Shown here: in pieces, positions 47,784 through 58,887 of the stretch
Numbering within the stretch: position 1 is the stretch's first letter
Layout: every line of letters starts with the position of its first letter
Assembly: GCA_963576725.1 (NCBI GenBank)
Contig: OY755252.1
Span: 30,460,578-30,524,577 of the forward strand
Length of the DNA stretch: 64,000 nucleotides
Direction: 5' to 3'
Origin: Azorinus chamasolen
Lineage: Eukaryota; Mollusca; Bivalvia; Cardiida; Solecurtidae
The notes under the pieces: generated by a model
Database searches by the model: none
The model's input: only the letters and a program-made list of their open reading frames with translations
Told to the model about the DNA's origin: nothing
Position numbers and translations under genes: made by a program

Positions 47784-48337
47784 GACATAACATCACACAT
47801 CAATTCCGTGTGTAGGTCTAGTTATGCTCAACTCCGACGAATAGGTCATATAAGAAAGTACCTCTCGCCTGCTGCTACCAAGACTTTGGTGAACTCTCTG
47901 GTTACATCAAAAATAGACTACTGCAACTCATTACTGCATGGAATTCCAAACAAAACACTGCGGAAGCTTCAAAGAGTGCAAAACACAGCAGCCCGCATCA
48001 TAACCAGGACTTCTCGATATAATCATATCACGATGGAAGGAACTTCACTGGCTTCCGATTCAGCATCGGCTTTACGTATAAAGCCATGCACAATGAATCC
48101 GCCAAGTACATTGTCGACATGCTTGACGTGTACAGGCCCCGCAGAGAATTAAGATCAGCAAGTAGTTCTTTGTCGTTGGTTGTACCAAAAAGTCGTAAGG
48201 TAAAATACGGTGAGAGAAGTTTCATGCATGCAGCTCCCAAACTTTGGAATGCTCTTCCATCAGGCATTAGAGATGCAAGCTCACTGGCATGTTTCAAAAA
48301 ATCTCTGAAAACGCATTTCTTCAACATATATTATTAG
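47784..48337 (+). pseudogene. CR1/L2-like LINE ORF2 3' end
   Basis: It encodes the segment after the RT catalytic core: ITSHINSVCRSSYAQLRRIG, SKIDYCNSLLHGIP, LQRVQNTAARIITRTSRYNH, and, after a frame change near 48030-48080, YRPRRELRSA, GERSFMHAAPKLWNALPSGI and FKKSLKTHFF, then stop at 48335. This order is standard for the C-terminus of CR1/L2/Rex-type LINEs. The catalytic part is absent (5' truncation, normal for LINE copies). Confidence 0.85.
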
Positions 48338-48339
48338 GG

Positions 48340-49430
48340 CAGTTTAGAAAACGTAGCTGCTAATCGTCGATTATCATAACTGCTGCATTGGCCACAGAGT
48401 GTTTATCCTGCCACTTCCTTATGACTGTGGACTTTTAAACCCCTTTTTTCAAATATAATGCTCCACAAATGTAGAAAAATAGATAAATGAATAACAAAAA
48501 CCTCATCCATATTTTTTATGGAATTCTAGGGAATCCCCTTGCTGTTGAACGTGCGGGTGTTGTGTCAGCGGGATTCTGCTGTCCAGATGTGGTGGTGTCC
48601 GAGGGAGTGCTGTTGTCAAATAGGGCATCTCTATATGCTTGGTACCTCTGGTAACTCCAGTTCCAATGCCGGAGGGAGCACCGTAGTGGAACAGGGCATC
48701 CCTCTACGGTGTAATACCGCGCTGGTACATTGGGAGTCTTGATGGCATGACTTGCTACCCTGCCCTCAACCAGTGCCAGGGATTCCTGTTAAGCTAACCC
48801 AGTTTCCTTATTTTTGCTTACCAGTGAACTGGGTCGTGTAATATATGGGCAGCGGGCAGATTAAGCATGTACGGTCTAATGCAGCATCGCGTGTCTCAAT
48901 CAGTCTCGGTTTGTCCGATGTGATTCCTTTGCCATTGCAGCCGGTGGGATATGTTGTAGGAACAGTATACGAGATACCTTCTTTAGCTCTACTTTGGCTG
49001 GGCGTGTTGGGTTCCCATAATAAGACATTTTATTCTGTAATTAAATTTTGGATATACCCTATTACAACTCTATTAAAATATGATCCGCTGTGTACTCCCT
49101 CATTGCCATAGCGGGTCGAATAGTGTTTGACTGGAGGGGTTGCATAGTGCGCGTATATAACAGTTGTATATTTGTATTGCTTAGTTTATATGCATGAACT
49201 TCAAATTGATCTGTTCTGTTACCCAATTTTCCGGCAATATTTTATGTGTAGTGTTGTATGCCAAAACAAAAGTACCCAAGTCTGTTGAGTCTGGGTCAAA
49301 ATTATGTGACGTACTGGCACTGTTCATAGAATGTTGCATTCAAGTTTTGTTTTTTATGATCTGAGTGCGTTGACACAATATAATAGAGCATAATACGACA
49401 TAATTTACGCATTATTGTACATAAAATGTA
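48340..49430. other. unassigned stretch between LINE end and LINE tail
   Basis: 48490-49130 has higher GC and contains partial direct repeats (GAGGGAGTGC.GT / GGAGGGAGCACCGTAGT and CAGGGCATC near 48600 and 48690). It may be LINE 3'UTR with another insertion in it. No gene was recognised. Confidence 0.35.
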
Positions 49431-49512
49431 TCTTTGTGAAGCGCTTTTGAACGCACATAACCTGTATGAAAAGAGCGCTATATAAATGTGGTATAATAAT
49501 AATAATAATAAC
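49430..49512 (+). mobile_element. LINE 3' tail
   Basis: AAGCGCTTTTGAA...AGAGCGCTATATAAATGTGG followed by (ATA)n/(AAT)n is the typical 3' terminus of CR1/L2-like LINEs: a short hairpin followed by a short tandem repeat. It may belong to the LINE at 47784. Confidence 0.65.
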
Positions 49513-49654
49513 ATAATAACTAATGAGAAAATACCACAAAAACCACCGTGTATATAAAAAGTTTATGGTCTTACAGAACAACAGCTTCTAGTTCAAAATC
49601 TGCGTCTGCTATTAATTCTTACCAGATATGTTATTATAGTTTAGTGAAACATTA

Positions 49655-49790
49655 TGAAAATTTCTAAGTTCTAAGGAAAAAGCAAAAATTGCAATACAAA
49701 AAGAGAAAATTGCAGACTCTGTTTTATTGAGTCTGTTAATGAGCAGTAATTAAAAGTGCAACACTGGTCACGCCCCCTAGCACCGGTATT
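49655..49790 (-). repeat. 130-bp interspersed repeat, copy 2
   Basis: Reverse complement of the repeat at 47645-47775, including GAGAAAATTGCAGACTC and CCTAGCACCGG. Confidence 0.65.
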
Positions 49791-50110
49791 CAATTTACAG
49801 AACAAAAAGTACTGAAATTCATGATCTCGAAGGATCATGTTTGGATACTAATGAAATGCCAAATTAATAGTGTCACCTGAATCACAACGGTTTCCAATGG
49901 CTAGAATGTCACTGTTAGAATGCATTCTGATTTCAGTCACTGGTTCAGAGGGAAAACATGGTAAACAATCAAATATCGTTCAGGACGTAATAAGAAAAGT
50001 GTTTGATATTTTAAATCTGCTACGATTTATGACTGTCCTAAAACTGAATCTACGTACATTTTAAAAAACCAATAAGTAATTAAGCCATTTACCTTGTGAA
50101 TATTTAAATA

Positions 50111-50214
50111 CAGTAAAACCTCTCTATAACGGCCACTAAATTGTGTGAATTAGTTGGTATTTAGGACAGGTGGCTGCTTAAAGCAAGGTGACAGTAAAAC
50201 AGAACGCTCCTATA
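50111..50214 (+). mobile_element. half of a palindromic MITE
   Basis: TA|CAGTAAAACCTCTCTATAAC and the first half of the palindrome (GGTGGCTGCTTAAAGCAAGG to ACGCTCCTATAG) are present, and the second half is missing. The break at 50214 coincides with the start of the exon-like piece at 50215-50275. Confidence 0.75.
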
Positions 50215-50275
50215 GAAGACTGATCAAACTCCTAGTTTGTGGAATAACAGTAAGTGTTCCAGTAGGATTTATATG
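50215..50275 (+). pseudogene. possible decayed duplicate of the METTL24-like anchor exon
   Basis: It aligns with exon 38865-38924: AGACTGATCAAACTCCTAGT against AGATGAAATCACTAGT, TGGAATAAC against TGGAATTAC, and a common end TTTATATG. The ATG and the GTGAGT donor are not conserved (CTG and CACACT). Its reading KLLVCGITVSVPVGFI parallels the hydrophobic anchor, and the frame is open into the next exon. It could be a dead copy or a read-through alternative N-terminus. Confidence 0.35.
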
Positions 50276-50343
50276 CACACTCCTGTGGTTGGTTGATGGT
50301 TTATCACGCCAATGTTTTATACTGTTAAATCATTTTTTTTCAG

Positions 50344-50506
50344 TTGTCATTCGGCACTACACTACACACAATGGTGCTTACTCAAAGACTACAAACAACC
50401 AGGCAATGAACTTTGATGTTGCTGTCAGCACTGATGATATGAAAATACCAGAGGACAACATACTAAAACAAACAAGCAAAGATGGGTTGCTTCGAATGTA
50501 CGAGAG
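50344..50506 (+). CDS. METTL24-like: METTL24-like gene, stem-region exon
   Basis: The acceptor CATTTTTTTTCAG is very strong and the donor is GAGAG|GTACTAG. In phase 1-in, phase 2-out it encodes VVIRHYTTHNGAYSKTTNNQ followed by a polar stretch and ends GLLRMYER. The composition suits a lumenal stem between a membrane anchor and a catalytic domain. The last residues join in frame to the next exon (R-YTSSRQIMC), where similarity to the methyltransferase family begins. Confidence 0.65.
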
Positions 50507-51110
50507 GTACTAGTACGGTGGATGAATAATTTGTACGAGAGGGTGGAACAGTTTGTGGAACAGTTTATTACACTAAGAGCAATTTTTGTACTGCCAGATT
50601 TTCATGTACGTTTGTATCTATGAAGATTGGCGTAATATTGTAAAATAGGTTAGCTATATTTGAAAAAGAATTTAAAAAGAGTTTACTAACTTAGAATACA
50701 GATCATTAGTTTCATAGAAAATATTATAATTTTGACGGGATTTCTTACTAAATAACTCTTGCATTTGACGTGATTGTGACGCGGTGTGACGAATTAAAAT
50801 ATATCGTTTCATTGTATGAATATCAGACCTATCAGTTCAATTTAAGACTGTGCCAACCATGAACATATCAATGCATGGTGTACATTTCTATCATAGTCAA
50901 TATACCTATCATCAACAAAATAATATTATTATATACTCTAAACCATGGCTAATGTTTAACAGTAAATTACCCATTTGAAAGCGAACATGTCACCGAAATT
51001 ACACTCAAGCACACAAACGCAATCCAAAAGCAAACAGCATGTAGTAAATACCAATAGATATTGCAAAGATAAGATGCGTAAATTCAAACATTTTCAAGAA
51101 GTGTTCATTT

Positions 51111-51206
51111 ATTTCACCACCAAACCCTATACTGTGATCACTCTTTAGAATCGTCTCGAAGTGATGATTCTAAAGAGTGGTCATAATTTAAAGTTTGGTG
51201 GAGAAA
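51111..51206. repeat. palindromic MITE, about 96 bp
   Basis: Arms from TTTCACCACCAAACC to GGTTTGGTGGAGAAA-like ends; centre ACTCTTTAGAATCGTCTCGA with its complement. A sister copy is at 62921-63022. It lies in intron 2 of the METTL24-like gene. Confidence 0.75.
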
Positions 51207-51395
51207 TGACGATTTTAGCATGTGTGTACGCACTGTTATCTGTTTTTCTGGGATATGTATTATGGGAAGTTGTTTTCAAATGAAAGTAATGGAAGATCAT
51301 AACATGTGTGGTCTAGTACTCTTTTAATGCACTTTAAGCAAATGCCTTCAGGAACATGGTGTGTGTTCACCTGTCGAAATTTAACATATCTGTAG

Positions 51396-51524
51396 GTATA
51401 CAAGTTCACGGCAAATTATGTGCAGAAATATGCAAAGGACTGGGGGCATATATGGCGGAGGCAAGGAAGTGTGCGTCGATGACTCGGTGAAGCCAAAGAA
51501 ACCTTGCATCGTATATTCATTTGG
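51396..51524 (+). CDS. METTL24-like: METTL24-like gene, SAM-domain exon A
   Basis: Acceptor TATCTGTAG|G, donor TTTGG|GTAAGA. It encodes YTSSRQIMCRNMQRTGG, then IYGGGKEVCVDDSVKPKKPC and IVYSFG. The GG(G)K-x-VC-x-D...P..C-x-VYSFG pattern is the start of the Methyltransf_22 domain, the family that contains METTL24; YSFG corresponds to the SAM-binding motif I region (family knowledge). Substrate unknown. The following 7-kb intron contains a LINE with a nested Helitron-like element. Confidence 0.8.
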
Positions 51525-51639
51525 GTAAGAAAGTATATCCCCAGTCATTGGAACCATGCATTTTCAAAGTGGAGTAGTTCATCTATGTATAATAGTAGAT
51601 TCCATTAATTATCAAATGGTATAATTTGTAAAGGGATCG

Positions 51640-52036
51640 TAACTGACAAACAAATTATCGACCTGTTTCTCTTCTTAGTTGTTGTGGTAAATTATTAGAA
51701 AGAGTTGTCTTTAAACATATGTATAATTTTTTTCATGATAATAATTTACTTTACAAATACCATTCAGGATTTCTTCCAAAACACCCGACAGTGCTTCAAC
51801 TTATTGATATATTTCACCACATTTGTCAGTCCTTTGACAATAAGCAATTCTCTTGTATGGTTTTCTGTGATATATCAAAAGCATTTGATCGTCTATAGCA
51901 TAAGGGGCTTATTTTCAAATTAAAACAAAATGGTATAGATGGAAACTGCTTAAGTCACAGAAAACAAAATGTAATTTTGCGTTCGTCAGTCTCACCAGCC
52001 AAGCCTATATCTGCAGGAGTACCCCAAGGCTCATTA
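51640..52036 (+). pseudogene. LINE reverse transcriptase, 5' part
   Basis: Reads (with frame breaks) RPVSLLSCCGKLLERVVFKH, YHSGFLPKHPTVLQLIDIF, FSCMVFCDISKAFDRL-stop-HKGL and GVPQGSLL: RT fingers, motif A (FCDISKAFD) and motif B (GVPQGS). The stop is TAG at the usual Trp codon (about 51897). This jockey/CR1-like LINE continues at 53312 after a nested insertion. Confidence 0.85.
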
Positions 52037-53311
52037 TTATACCCCCACAACGAAGTTTGGGGGTTATACTGTCTGTCTGTTTGTCCGCATGTCTGTCTGT
52101 TTGTCCGTCCGTCCGTCTGTCTGTCCGCTCTAACAATTCCTGTTTATGTGACTAGATAATTACATGAGAACAAAAGATATTTTGTTCTCGTCAATTTTAT
52201 GTGGCTTATTTTCAGTTTGTGTGGCTATTTTGAACAAAAGAATAGCTACATACACTCAATCCGTTAGAACATCCGTCCGTCCGTCCGTGGACACAATTTT
52301 GTCCGGCCTTCTTCTTCTACAGTTTTGCTTCAATTTTGTTGAAACTTCATGTATAGCAATATGATCATATAAACCTGTGCATCGCATATTTCCATTTTGA
52401 TCGGACCATTGCTTCAGGAGTTATCTCCCCCTTTTAGTCCCCTACCAATGTTTTTCGGTTTTCTGGATTTTTAATGGAAGTGACTGGAGATATCAACTCT
52501 ATATTTAGTACAAAGCTAAATCTAGATAAGTTACAGCTTATGTTCCAATCTCAGTCCGGTTGAATAATTATTTCCAGAGTTATTGCCCTTGCACTTCAAT
52601 GTTGTTCTTAAATTATGAATTTTCTAGACTTTTTTGGAAGTGGTTGGAGATTTTAACTTTATTTTTGGCATAAAGCTAAATCTAGATGATTTAAAGCTTA
52701 ATTCCCAATCTCAGTCTGGTTGAATAATTTTGCCAGAGTTATGGCCCTTGAACTTAATTTTTTATCAAATTTTCAATTTTCCGGTCTTTCTTTGGAAGTG
52801 CTTGGAGATATTAAAAGTACAAAAAAGATATTAACTTTATATTTGACATAATTCTAAATCTAAATGAGCTGCATCTTAAGTTCGAATATCGGTCTGGTTG
52901 AATAATTTTTGCCAGAGTTATGGTCCTTGAACTTGAGGTTTTTCTGAAAAGGTACCTATTTGTTTAGAACTTTGGATTTGACACTTCACAAAAATAAACA
53001 AAGCTGCTTGAACTTATTGGATGACATTGTCTGGCAGCAGCCATAACAAGTCTTTGAATTTTAACAACAGACTTATCTCCCTTTTTAGACTTGACAATAT
53101 TTGGTAAAAGTTGCTTTATTTATGTTTGTGGTTGATCTTGGATTAAATATTACATTTTTCTTTATTGCTGAACATTTTGTCATTTTTAGTACATAAATTG
53201 GGTTTTATAAATCTTTTCATGTTTCTGTATGTACATATGTTCAGATTGATGATAGGTGTTCTGACAAGCAGCCAGGTGGGGTATGCGTTAGCCTGTGGCT
53301 TACAGTTCTAG
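52037..53311 (+). mobile_element. Helitron-like non-autonomous element inside a LINE
   Basis: It starts TTATACCCCCACAACGAAG and ends CTAG, with a hairpin (AGCC-TGT-GGCT at 53290-53300) seven bases before CTAG. Removing exactly this segment restores the RT reading frame GVPQGSLL-GPLLF at an A|T junction with no target duplication. These are Helitron hallmarks (CTRR end, 3' hairpin, A/T insertion). The 5' end is TT rather than the canonical TC. Three loosely similar blocks of about 125-140 bp (AAGCTAAATCTAGAT, GTCTGGTTGAATAATT, CCAGAGTTATGGCC) lie inside at 52500-52920. No Rep/helicase coding. Confidence 0.7.
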
Positions 53312-54494
53312 TTAGGACCTCTATTATTTTTAATCTATGTCAATGAAATTTCAAATTCTTTGTTAAGTTTAACTAGGTTGTTTGCAAATGATAGCTCTCT
53401 GTACTACTCGGCATCGTCATTAAATGATATAGAAGGTATTATCAATCATGATCTTAGTTTAATAACTGTACGGGCCAACACCTGGCTCATAGATTTTAAC
53501 CCTAACAGAACTGTAGCGATGTTGTTCACACTTAAAAGCTATGATAAGCCACCAGATATAGTTTTTGAGAACACCCCTGTGAAATTTGTAGAAAATCATA
53601 AGCACCTTGGAGTTACTTTGAATGCAAATGGTAATTGGAATAGTCATATCGATAATATTTTGCAATCAGCATCCAAAACTATAGGTATAATGAAACAATT
53701 GAAATTCACATTAAATAGAAAATCTTTAAATCAAATCTATATATCATATGTCAGACCTATACTTAAGTATGCCTCTATTGTTTGGGATGGCTGCTCAGAG
53801 AATTGCTCTGATACCTTGGAAAAACTTCAGAACGAGGCAGTGCGTATAGTAACCGGTCTCACTAGATCAGTCGCATTAGAAAACTTATATCGCGAATGTG
53901 GGTGGGAATCTTTATCTAGTCGCCGTAAAACTCAAAAACTAGTACCACCGATTGTAGGAGAAGAAACTCGTTATCCTTTGAGAAACAGAGCTGACTATAT
54001 ATTGCCCCCATTTCGAACATCCATCTCAAAAAGATCGTGCATTTTGTCCTCAGTACTTCTCTGGAACAACTGTAACCGTAATCTAAGGAATTTAGATAGT
54101 TTTACTTCTTTCAAAAGAACTTTACGTAAAGAATCAGGATATCAGATTATTCCTTCTTATTACTTTCATGGCAATATGTACTTATCAGTTATACATGCTC
54201 GAATCAGAAATAATTGCAGTAACTTAAACAATGATCGTTTTATTAATCACATAAGTCAAACTCCAATTTGTGAATGTACTGATGATGTTGAAGATGCCGT
54301 TCATTAGAATGACATTCAGAGAATGGCATTCTTTTATAAGACACGTAATTACCATCCACTAAATATAGACACGCTTTTATTTGGAAAAAGCGAATTTTCT
54401 GATGTGGATAATAAAACTATATTTGCTGCTGTCCCTTGCTTTATAAAGCAAACAAGAAGAGTTTCGTTTCTTAGTAACGTCGATAATATTTGAC
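53312..54494 (+). pseudogene. LINE reverse transcriptase, 3' part
   Basis: Continues GPLLFLIYVNEI, then motif C as FANDSSLYYS (normally a double Asp; the second acidic residue is Asn-Asp order here), HKHLGVTLNANGNW, IYISYVRPILKYASIVWDG, QNEAVRIVTGLTRSVALEN, RRKTQKL and a C-terminal ARIRNNCSNLN...C-x-C zinc-like tail. TAG at 54305 is followed in the same family alignment by YHPLNIDTLLFG up to about 54494. Altered motif C, stops and the nested Helitron make it inactive. It resembles the fragment at 1530-2270 (-). Confidence 0.85.
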
Positions 54495-54574
54495 TACTAA
54501 CAACATGTAAGATTTACCAGGATATTACATGTTAGCATATATGATTAATGGTTACCGGCCTCTGATCACAAGCC

Positions 54575-54616
<42 letters not shown>

Positions 54617-54782
54617 GTTTGTTTATATTTGACATTATTTATACACTACCGCCGTTGAATATAAATTGAAAAAGTTGTGTAGGGGGAGGGCCGTTTCTAA
54701 TGCTGTCAGAACTTGTTGCGCGACCCCGTTCCAAACATCATATGGAATAAAATATGTTTAAACTAAACTAACAACGGAGACA
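54495..54782 (+). mobile_element. LINE 3'UTR with (TC)n and A-rich end
   Basis: It contains a TC tract (54580-54612) and ends GGAATAAAATATGTTTAAACTAAACTA, a plausible polyadenylation/tandem tail of the preceding LINE. Confidence 0.55.
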
Positions 54783-55022
54783 AAGATCGAAGGACTACTC
54801 TAGGCATCCTCCGAACTGGGTCTTCACTGTTTGCAAATGTTAAGCACTAACCAATGTCCCACATTCTAATGGTCTCAACAGATACTCAGGTCTGAATTTG
54901 AAACTCATGTCTCAGTAAATGCATTATGCTCCTTTTGTCAAACCTTCGTTATTCTCGCTGTTGTTATATCTTCTCGTCTTTCATCAGTTTCAATGCTTTT
55001 TGTTATGAAAATTGAATGCCGC

Positions 55023-55152
55023 TTTAAAAGCTGGTACTAGGCGGCATGAGTAGTTTTTCACTTTAATAACTGCTCATGAACAAATTCAATGCAAGTCTGC
55101 AATTTTCTCTTTTCGAATTGCGGCTCTTGCTTTGGAAGAATCTCCTACTTTT
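55023..55152 (+). repeat. 130-bp interspersed repeat, copy 3
   Basis: Same landmarks as 47645-47775 (GGTACTAGGCGGCATGAGTAG, TGCTCATGAACA, AGTCTGCAATTTTCTC). Confidence 0.65.
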
Positions 55153-56121
55153 AGAATTTAACCGATTTCACGAGCGACTACACGAGCGTACTTCATGAAA
55201 GTTAAATACCAAACTCCGGAGTTATTCATTAAAGTTGAATGTGTTATTTCGATAGCGTGTTATAAATGCAGTTCAATGAATACAATCTTATACTTACAAA
55301 ACACGTGAAATGTTTAATCGTTTCACCACCAAAGTGGCAAACAATGCACCATGACAAATAGTTTAGTCCCAGATCAGACGCTGCCTTTTCAGGGCGGCGT
55401 CTGATTATTTCACAGTCTCTATTTCTATCTCTGTGATTTATTCCTTTGAAATTTAAATTCATTTATATAAATTCCCTAATTTACCGACATGTTTTAACAA
55501 AACTGGGTTGTAGGCGACAATTATAAATTTGACGCCAAAAGGTTTAAATCTTACCTCGCTGTGAAACGAATAATGTCTGCTCATATTTGAAATCAGGTTG
55601 CATGCTTGTAACACTGAGTTCGTTCTCAAATGTTTGATTGGTCAGATTTGAGCCTTTGGCTCTAATCTGACCAATAAAAAGCTTGAGAACAAACTCAGTC
55701 TCAACTAAACAGCTTTATAAGCCTGGTGGAAGTTGGACTATTTCCAAACTTTTGTGAAACTATTGACCGACTGTCGAACAGTTTGGATCCTTTTTTAGCT
55801 GACATTATATTTCAGTCGGGTTAATGGGAGGGCCAATACAATAATTAAAATGAAACACCTAGTTGATTGACGTCTAATCTGGATTCAAGCTTTATGCAAA
55901 TGCGAATAGCGAGATAAGCGCTAAGATGAACTAATAAAATGATGGAGTGTGGGGTCAAAACTATGATAGTATGAAACTGTACAATTATAATTGTGCTTAA
56001 CGTCATCACTATACAGTTGATATATTGTTACGAACAGCTATAGTTCGATTTTGACCCGTGAGCTATGACCTTGTATTTGTTCCGGAGTTCCGTGGTTATA
56101 CAGACATGTAATAAGCATATA

Positions 56122-56334
56122 CAGTAGAACCCCTCTAATGCGACCGCTTAATGAATAAACATTGGTGTCTTTATAAACAGGTGGTTTCTTAATGCAGGAC
56201 AAAAGTAATGCAGAAAGCTCCTAGAGGAGCTTTCTGCATTAGCATTACTTTTGTCCTGCATTAAACTACCACCTGCATCTAGCTCCCAGAATTATATACC
56301 TCTTTTAGACAGTTGTATTAGCGGGTTGTTACTG
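56122..56334. mobile_element. TA-flanked palindromic MITE, intact
   Basis: TA|CAGTAGAACCCCTCTAATG ... CGGGTTGTTACTG|TA, 213 bp. The core palindrome at about 56180-56272 pairs GGTGGTTTCTTAATGCAGGA through AGCTCCTAGAGGAGCT. Confidence 0.85.
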
Positions 56335-56339
56335 TATAT

Positions 56340-57500
56340 ATTAATTCTGCACGATTACCACGAGCTTCGTGTGACAATCATTGTCCACTACACATAAGTG
56401 ATTGATTGATTGATTGCGATGTGATCATGGTTCTTTTCAGTACTACTTATACATGTACTTCACTATTACAAAATAATGCTGCTTAACGCTATGTTATTTT
56501 ATAAACAATACGTTATATGCCACTTGTCAGTCTTACCAAAGTTTCGTTTTCGGGTAAGATGGACGGAGAAGTGGACGTTTCGTCAGCGCAATCTAACTTT
56601 ATGTTTTGCATATATCTAATGTTGCGCTGACATTATTTTAACTTTACAGACATCACCTGTGAACCTTGTAAGTAAGGTTAATTACAAAGTGGTCATCACA
56701 TTTTCATTATTTCATAAAAAATCGTATTGTTGTTTGAAACAAACATACACATATAAAAGTTACTGAGAAGTTGAGTGAAACGTTTTAAAGCATTACATTA
56801 GAAAATGTCTTTTGAATTCCGTATAGTTCAACTCCAAACCTTTCTATGCTATATCTTAAATATTAAATAACTAGACAATGTGCAGCTGTCAGTTTTTTTA
56901 ATGTGATAGATATTTGAAAGATATGCATTTAAATTTAGGTCAAAGGGAGGTGACAATGATAAGCACAAGAATAATGAAATCACAGGTTATGTACCTTTGT
57001 CCTATTCATATTTTATAAGCGTTTCGTTCTTTATAGTATAAGGTAATATTGCTTCAGTATATATGCTCATAACATATTTGCTGATAATTTACTATCACTA
57101 ATTATATTATAATTATTGATACAACTAGACATTGTTAATTACCTGTCGCCATATATAGATATAGCTTTGTTTGCCACAATGCTTTTTATAGTATAGGTAA
57201 TATCACTATGTTGCTTTAGTATATAATATGCTTATAAAATATTTACTAGTATCTTGAAAATATTGAAATCATAAATTAGAATAGTTGTAACTTCTATAAA
57301 TACAAAAGTGCGGTCAAGACTCAGCGCTCGAAATCCAACCATACATAAAGGAAACCCTTAGCCCGTTTTAAATCGGACACGTTACAATTTCCATTTACTT
57401 TCGATTCGTTCAAATCTGTGAGAAACTATAAATCAAATGTTTAACAGCTTGGAGTCTGATGAGATGACGAAAACCTCGGATGTTTTCTGTATCAAAGCTA
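56340..57500. other. intron sequence without recognised features
   Basis: AT-rich intron of the METTL24-like gene. A possible 18-bp micro-exon with good splice signals at 56651-56668 is not needed, since the flanking exons already join in phase. Confidence 0.5.
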
Positions 57501-57507
57501 CAAATAA

Positions 57508-57705
57508 AATAAAACCCCTGTAAACCTGAATTCTAGAATAGCAAATATAGATACGTTTAGGCAAATTGCTGCTTAATGCTGGCTGAAAATTATGCAGAAA
57601 GTCTAGGTGCTTTCTGCATGACTTTTACTCTGCATTACGCTGCTACCTGTCTCCAAGACCAATACTTATACTAAATTTAACGTTCGGCTTAGAGGGGTTT
57701 TAGTG
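57508..57705. mobile_element. degenerate palindromic MITE
   Basis: ACCCCTGTAAACC...GAGGGGTTTTAGTGTA ends with a core of GCTGCTTAATGCTGGC and CTCTGCATTACGCTGC. Same family as 56122-56334. Confidence 0.6.
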
Positions 57706-58087
57706 TACATTGTATTTGCAAATGCGGATCAGATCGTGCGCAGGAGCCTGGTGATAAATAATGACCTGCTGGTTTTCTTTGCCTACAAAAACGTGAAAAG
57801 GTTTAGATAGCAGGTAAAAAGTTAAATGATTTATATAATTCCGCGCATAATTTATTTTCTAGTGATTTTTATTACAGTAGACCGAACGTGAACATGTCTT
57901 GATCGAATCAGGAGTATCAATCACTGCATTTATTGAACGGTGTGTTCGTTATATTGTTAGGACAAATACCCCTAACCTTATCGGATATATCCATTTTATT
58001 CACGCATACTGGTGCACTCGAACACAAAGTGTCGCTGTGGACAATATATGCCAGCGGACCGGGTGTGTTACTACATGAAAATAACAA

Positions 58088-58272
58088 CCTATAACAACCA
58101 CTAAATTATTTTGTGTTAAAGGCAGGTGGCTGCTTAAAGCAAGGTTAAAGTAAAACAGAACGCTCCTATGGGAGCGTTCTGTTTAATTTCACCTTGCCTT
58201 AAGCAGCCACATGCTCTAAATACCAACTAGTTAACACAATTTAGTGGTCGTTAGAGAGAGGTTGTACTTTAC
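58088..58272. mobile_element. palindromic MITE, AAAGCAAGG core
   Basis: Ends ACCTATAACAACCACTAAAT and ATTTAGTGGTCGTTAGAGAGAGG; the core palindrome at 58123-58212 is near-perfect (GGTGGCTGCTTAAAGCAAGG). It is a full version of the half element at 50111-50214. Confidence 0.75.
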
Positions 58273-58578
58273 ATAACTCTTTTTGATGGTCGCTTAAGAC
58301 AGGTTCCACTGTATATCTGTGTTATATCATTTAGTACTATAAAGCTGCAACTGTAGAATTAGAAAATAAATTCAAACAATTTTTTACAATATCAAATATG
58401 TGAACAGAGTCGATTCATTTGTATGTTGTTTGGTATATTTTTTGTTAAACTTCTGTCAACTTTACGCTATCAGCTGGTATTTGATCGATTGCTATCGATG
58501 ATTAGATAAGACTATTGAAGGACATTCTTAAGTTCTTTTATATTTTATAAAAACAAAGTTGTACTTTGTAACTTTCAG

Positions 58579-58653
58579 ATCCGCCAACCAATTTGAGTTT
58601 GAAAGCGATGTTCTAAATCTGTATGGATGCGAAGTCAACACATTTGACCCCAG
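58579..58653 (+). CDS. METTL24-like: METTL24-like gene, SAM-domain exon B
   Basis: Acceptor TAACTTTCAG, donor CCCAG|GTATAA. Phase 2 joins the previous exon as YSFG-SANQFEFESDVLNLYG, then CEVNTFDP plus two bases. In this family the SFG(S/I).x.(F/W).FE...GC.V..FDPS stretch follows motif I and supplies the acidic residue after strand beta-2. A TTAA MITE begins only about 20 bp after the donor. The match is clear although the exon is short. Confidence 0.8.
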
Positions 58654-58676
58654 GTATAATATGAATAGGAGTTTAA

Positions 58677-58887
58677 CCATTTACTTTATGGATACGTTTA
58701 TAATTACATATATCTTCACTGTGTACAAGTATTTCGCTGTGCAATCACTGCTGTGGAGTGGTGCAGTGGTTGCACATTCAACTTGTAAATAGTGCAGACC
58801 CTGATGAGACAGCTCCTGCAAGAGCTGTCTCATCTCGGTCTTCACTATTTACAGGTAGGTATATTGACGTGAATAGCAAGCGAAGCG
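58677..58887. mobile_element. TTAA-flanked MITE, GTAAATAGTGCAGACC hairpin type
   Basis: TTAA at 58673-58676 and 58888-58891; ends CCATTTACTTTATGG and AGCAAGCGAAGCG; inner hairpin at about 58785-58857. It sits close to the splice donor at 58654. Confidence 0.75.

Noticed and set aside
56651..56668. 18-bp micro-exon with good splice signals
   Set aside because: The METTL24-like exons on either side already join in phase and match the family without it.
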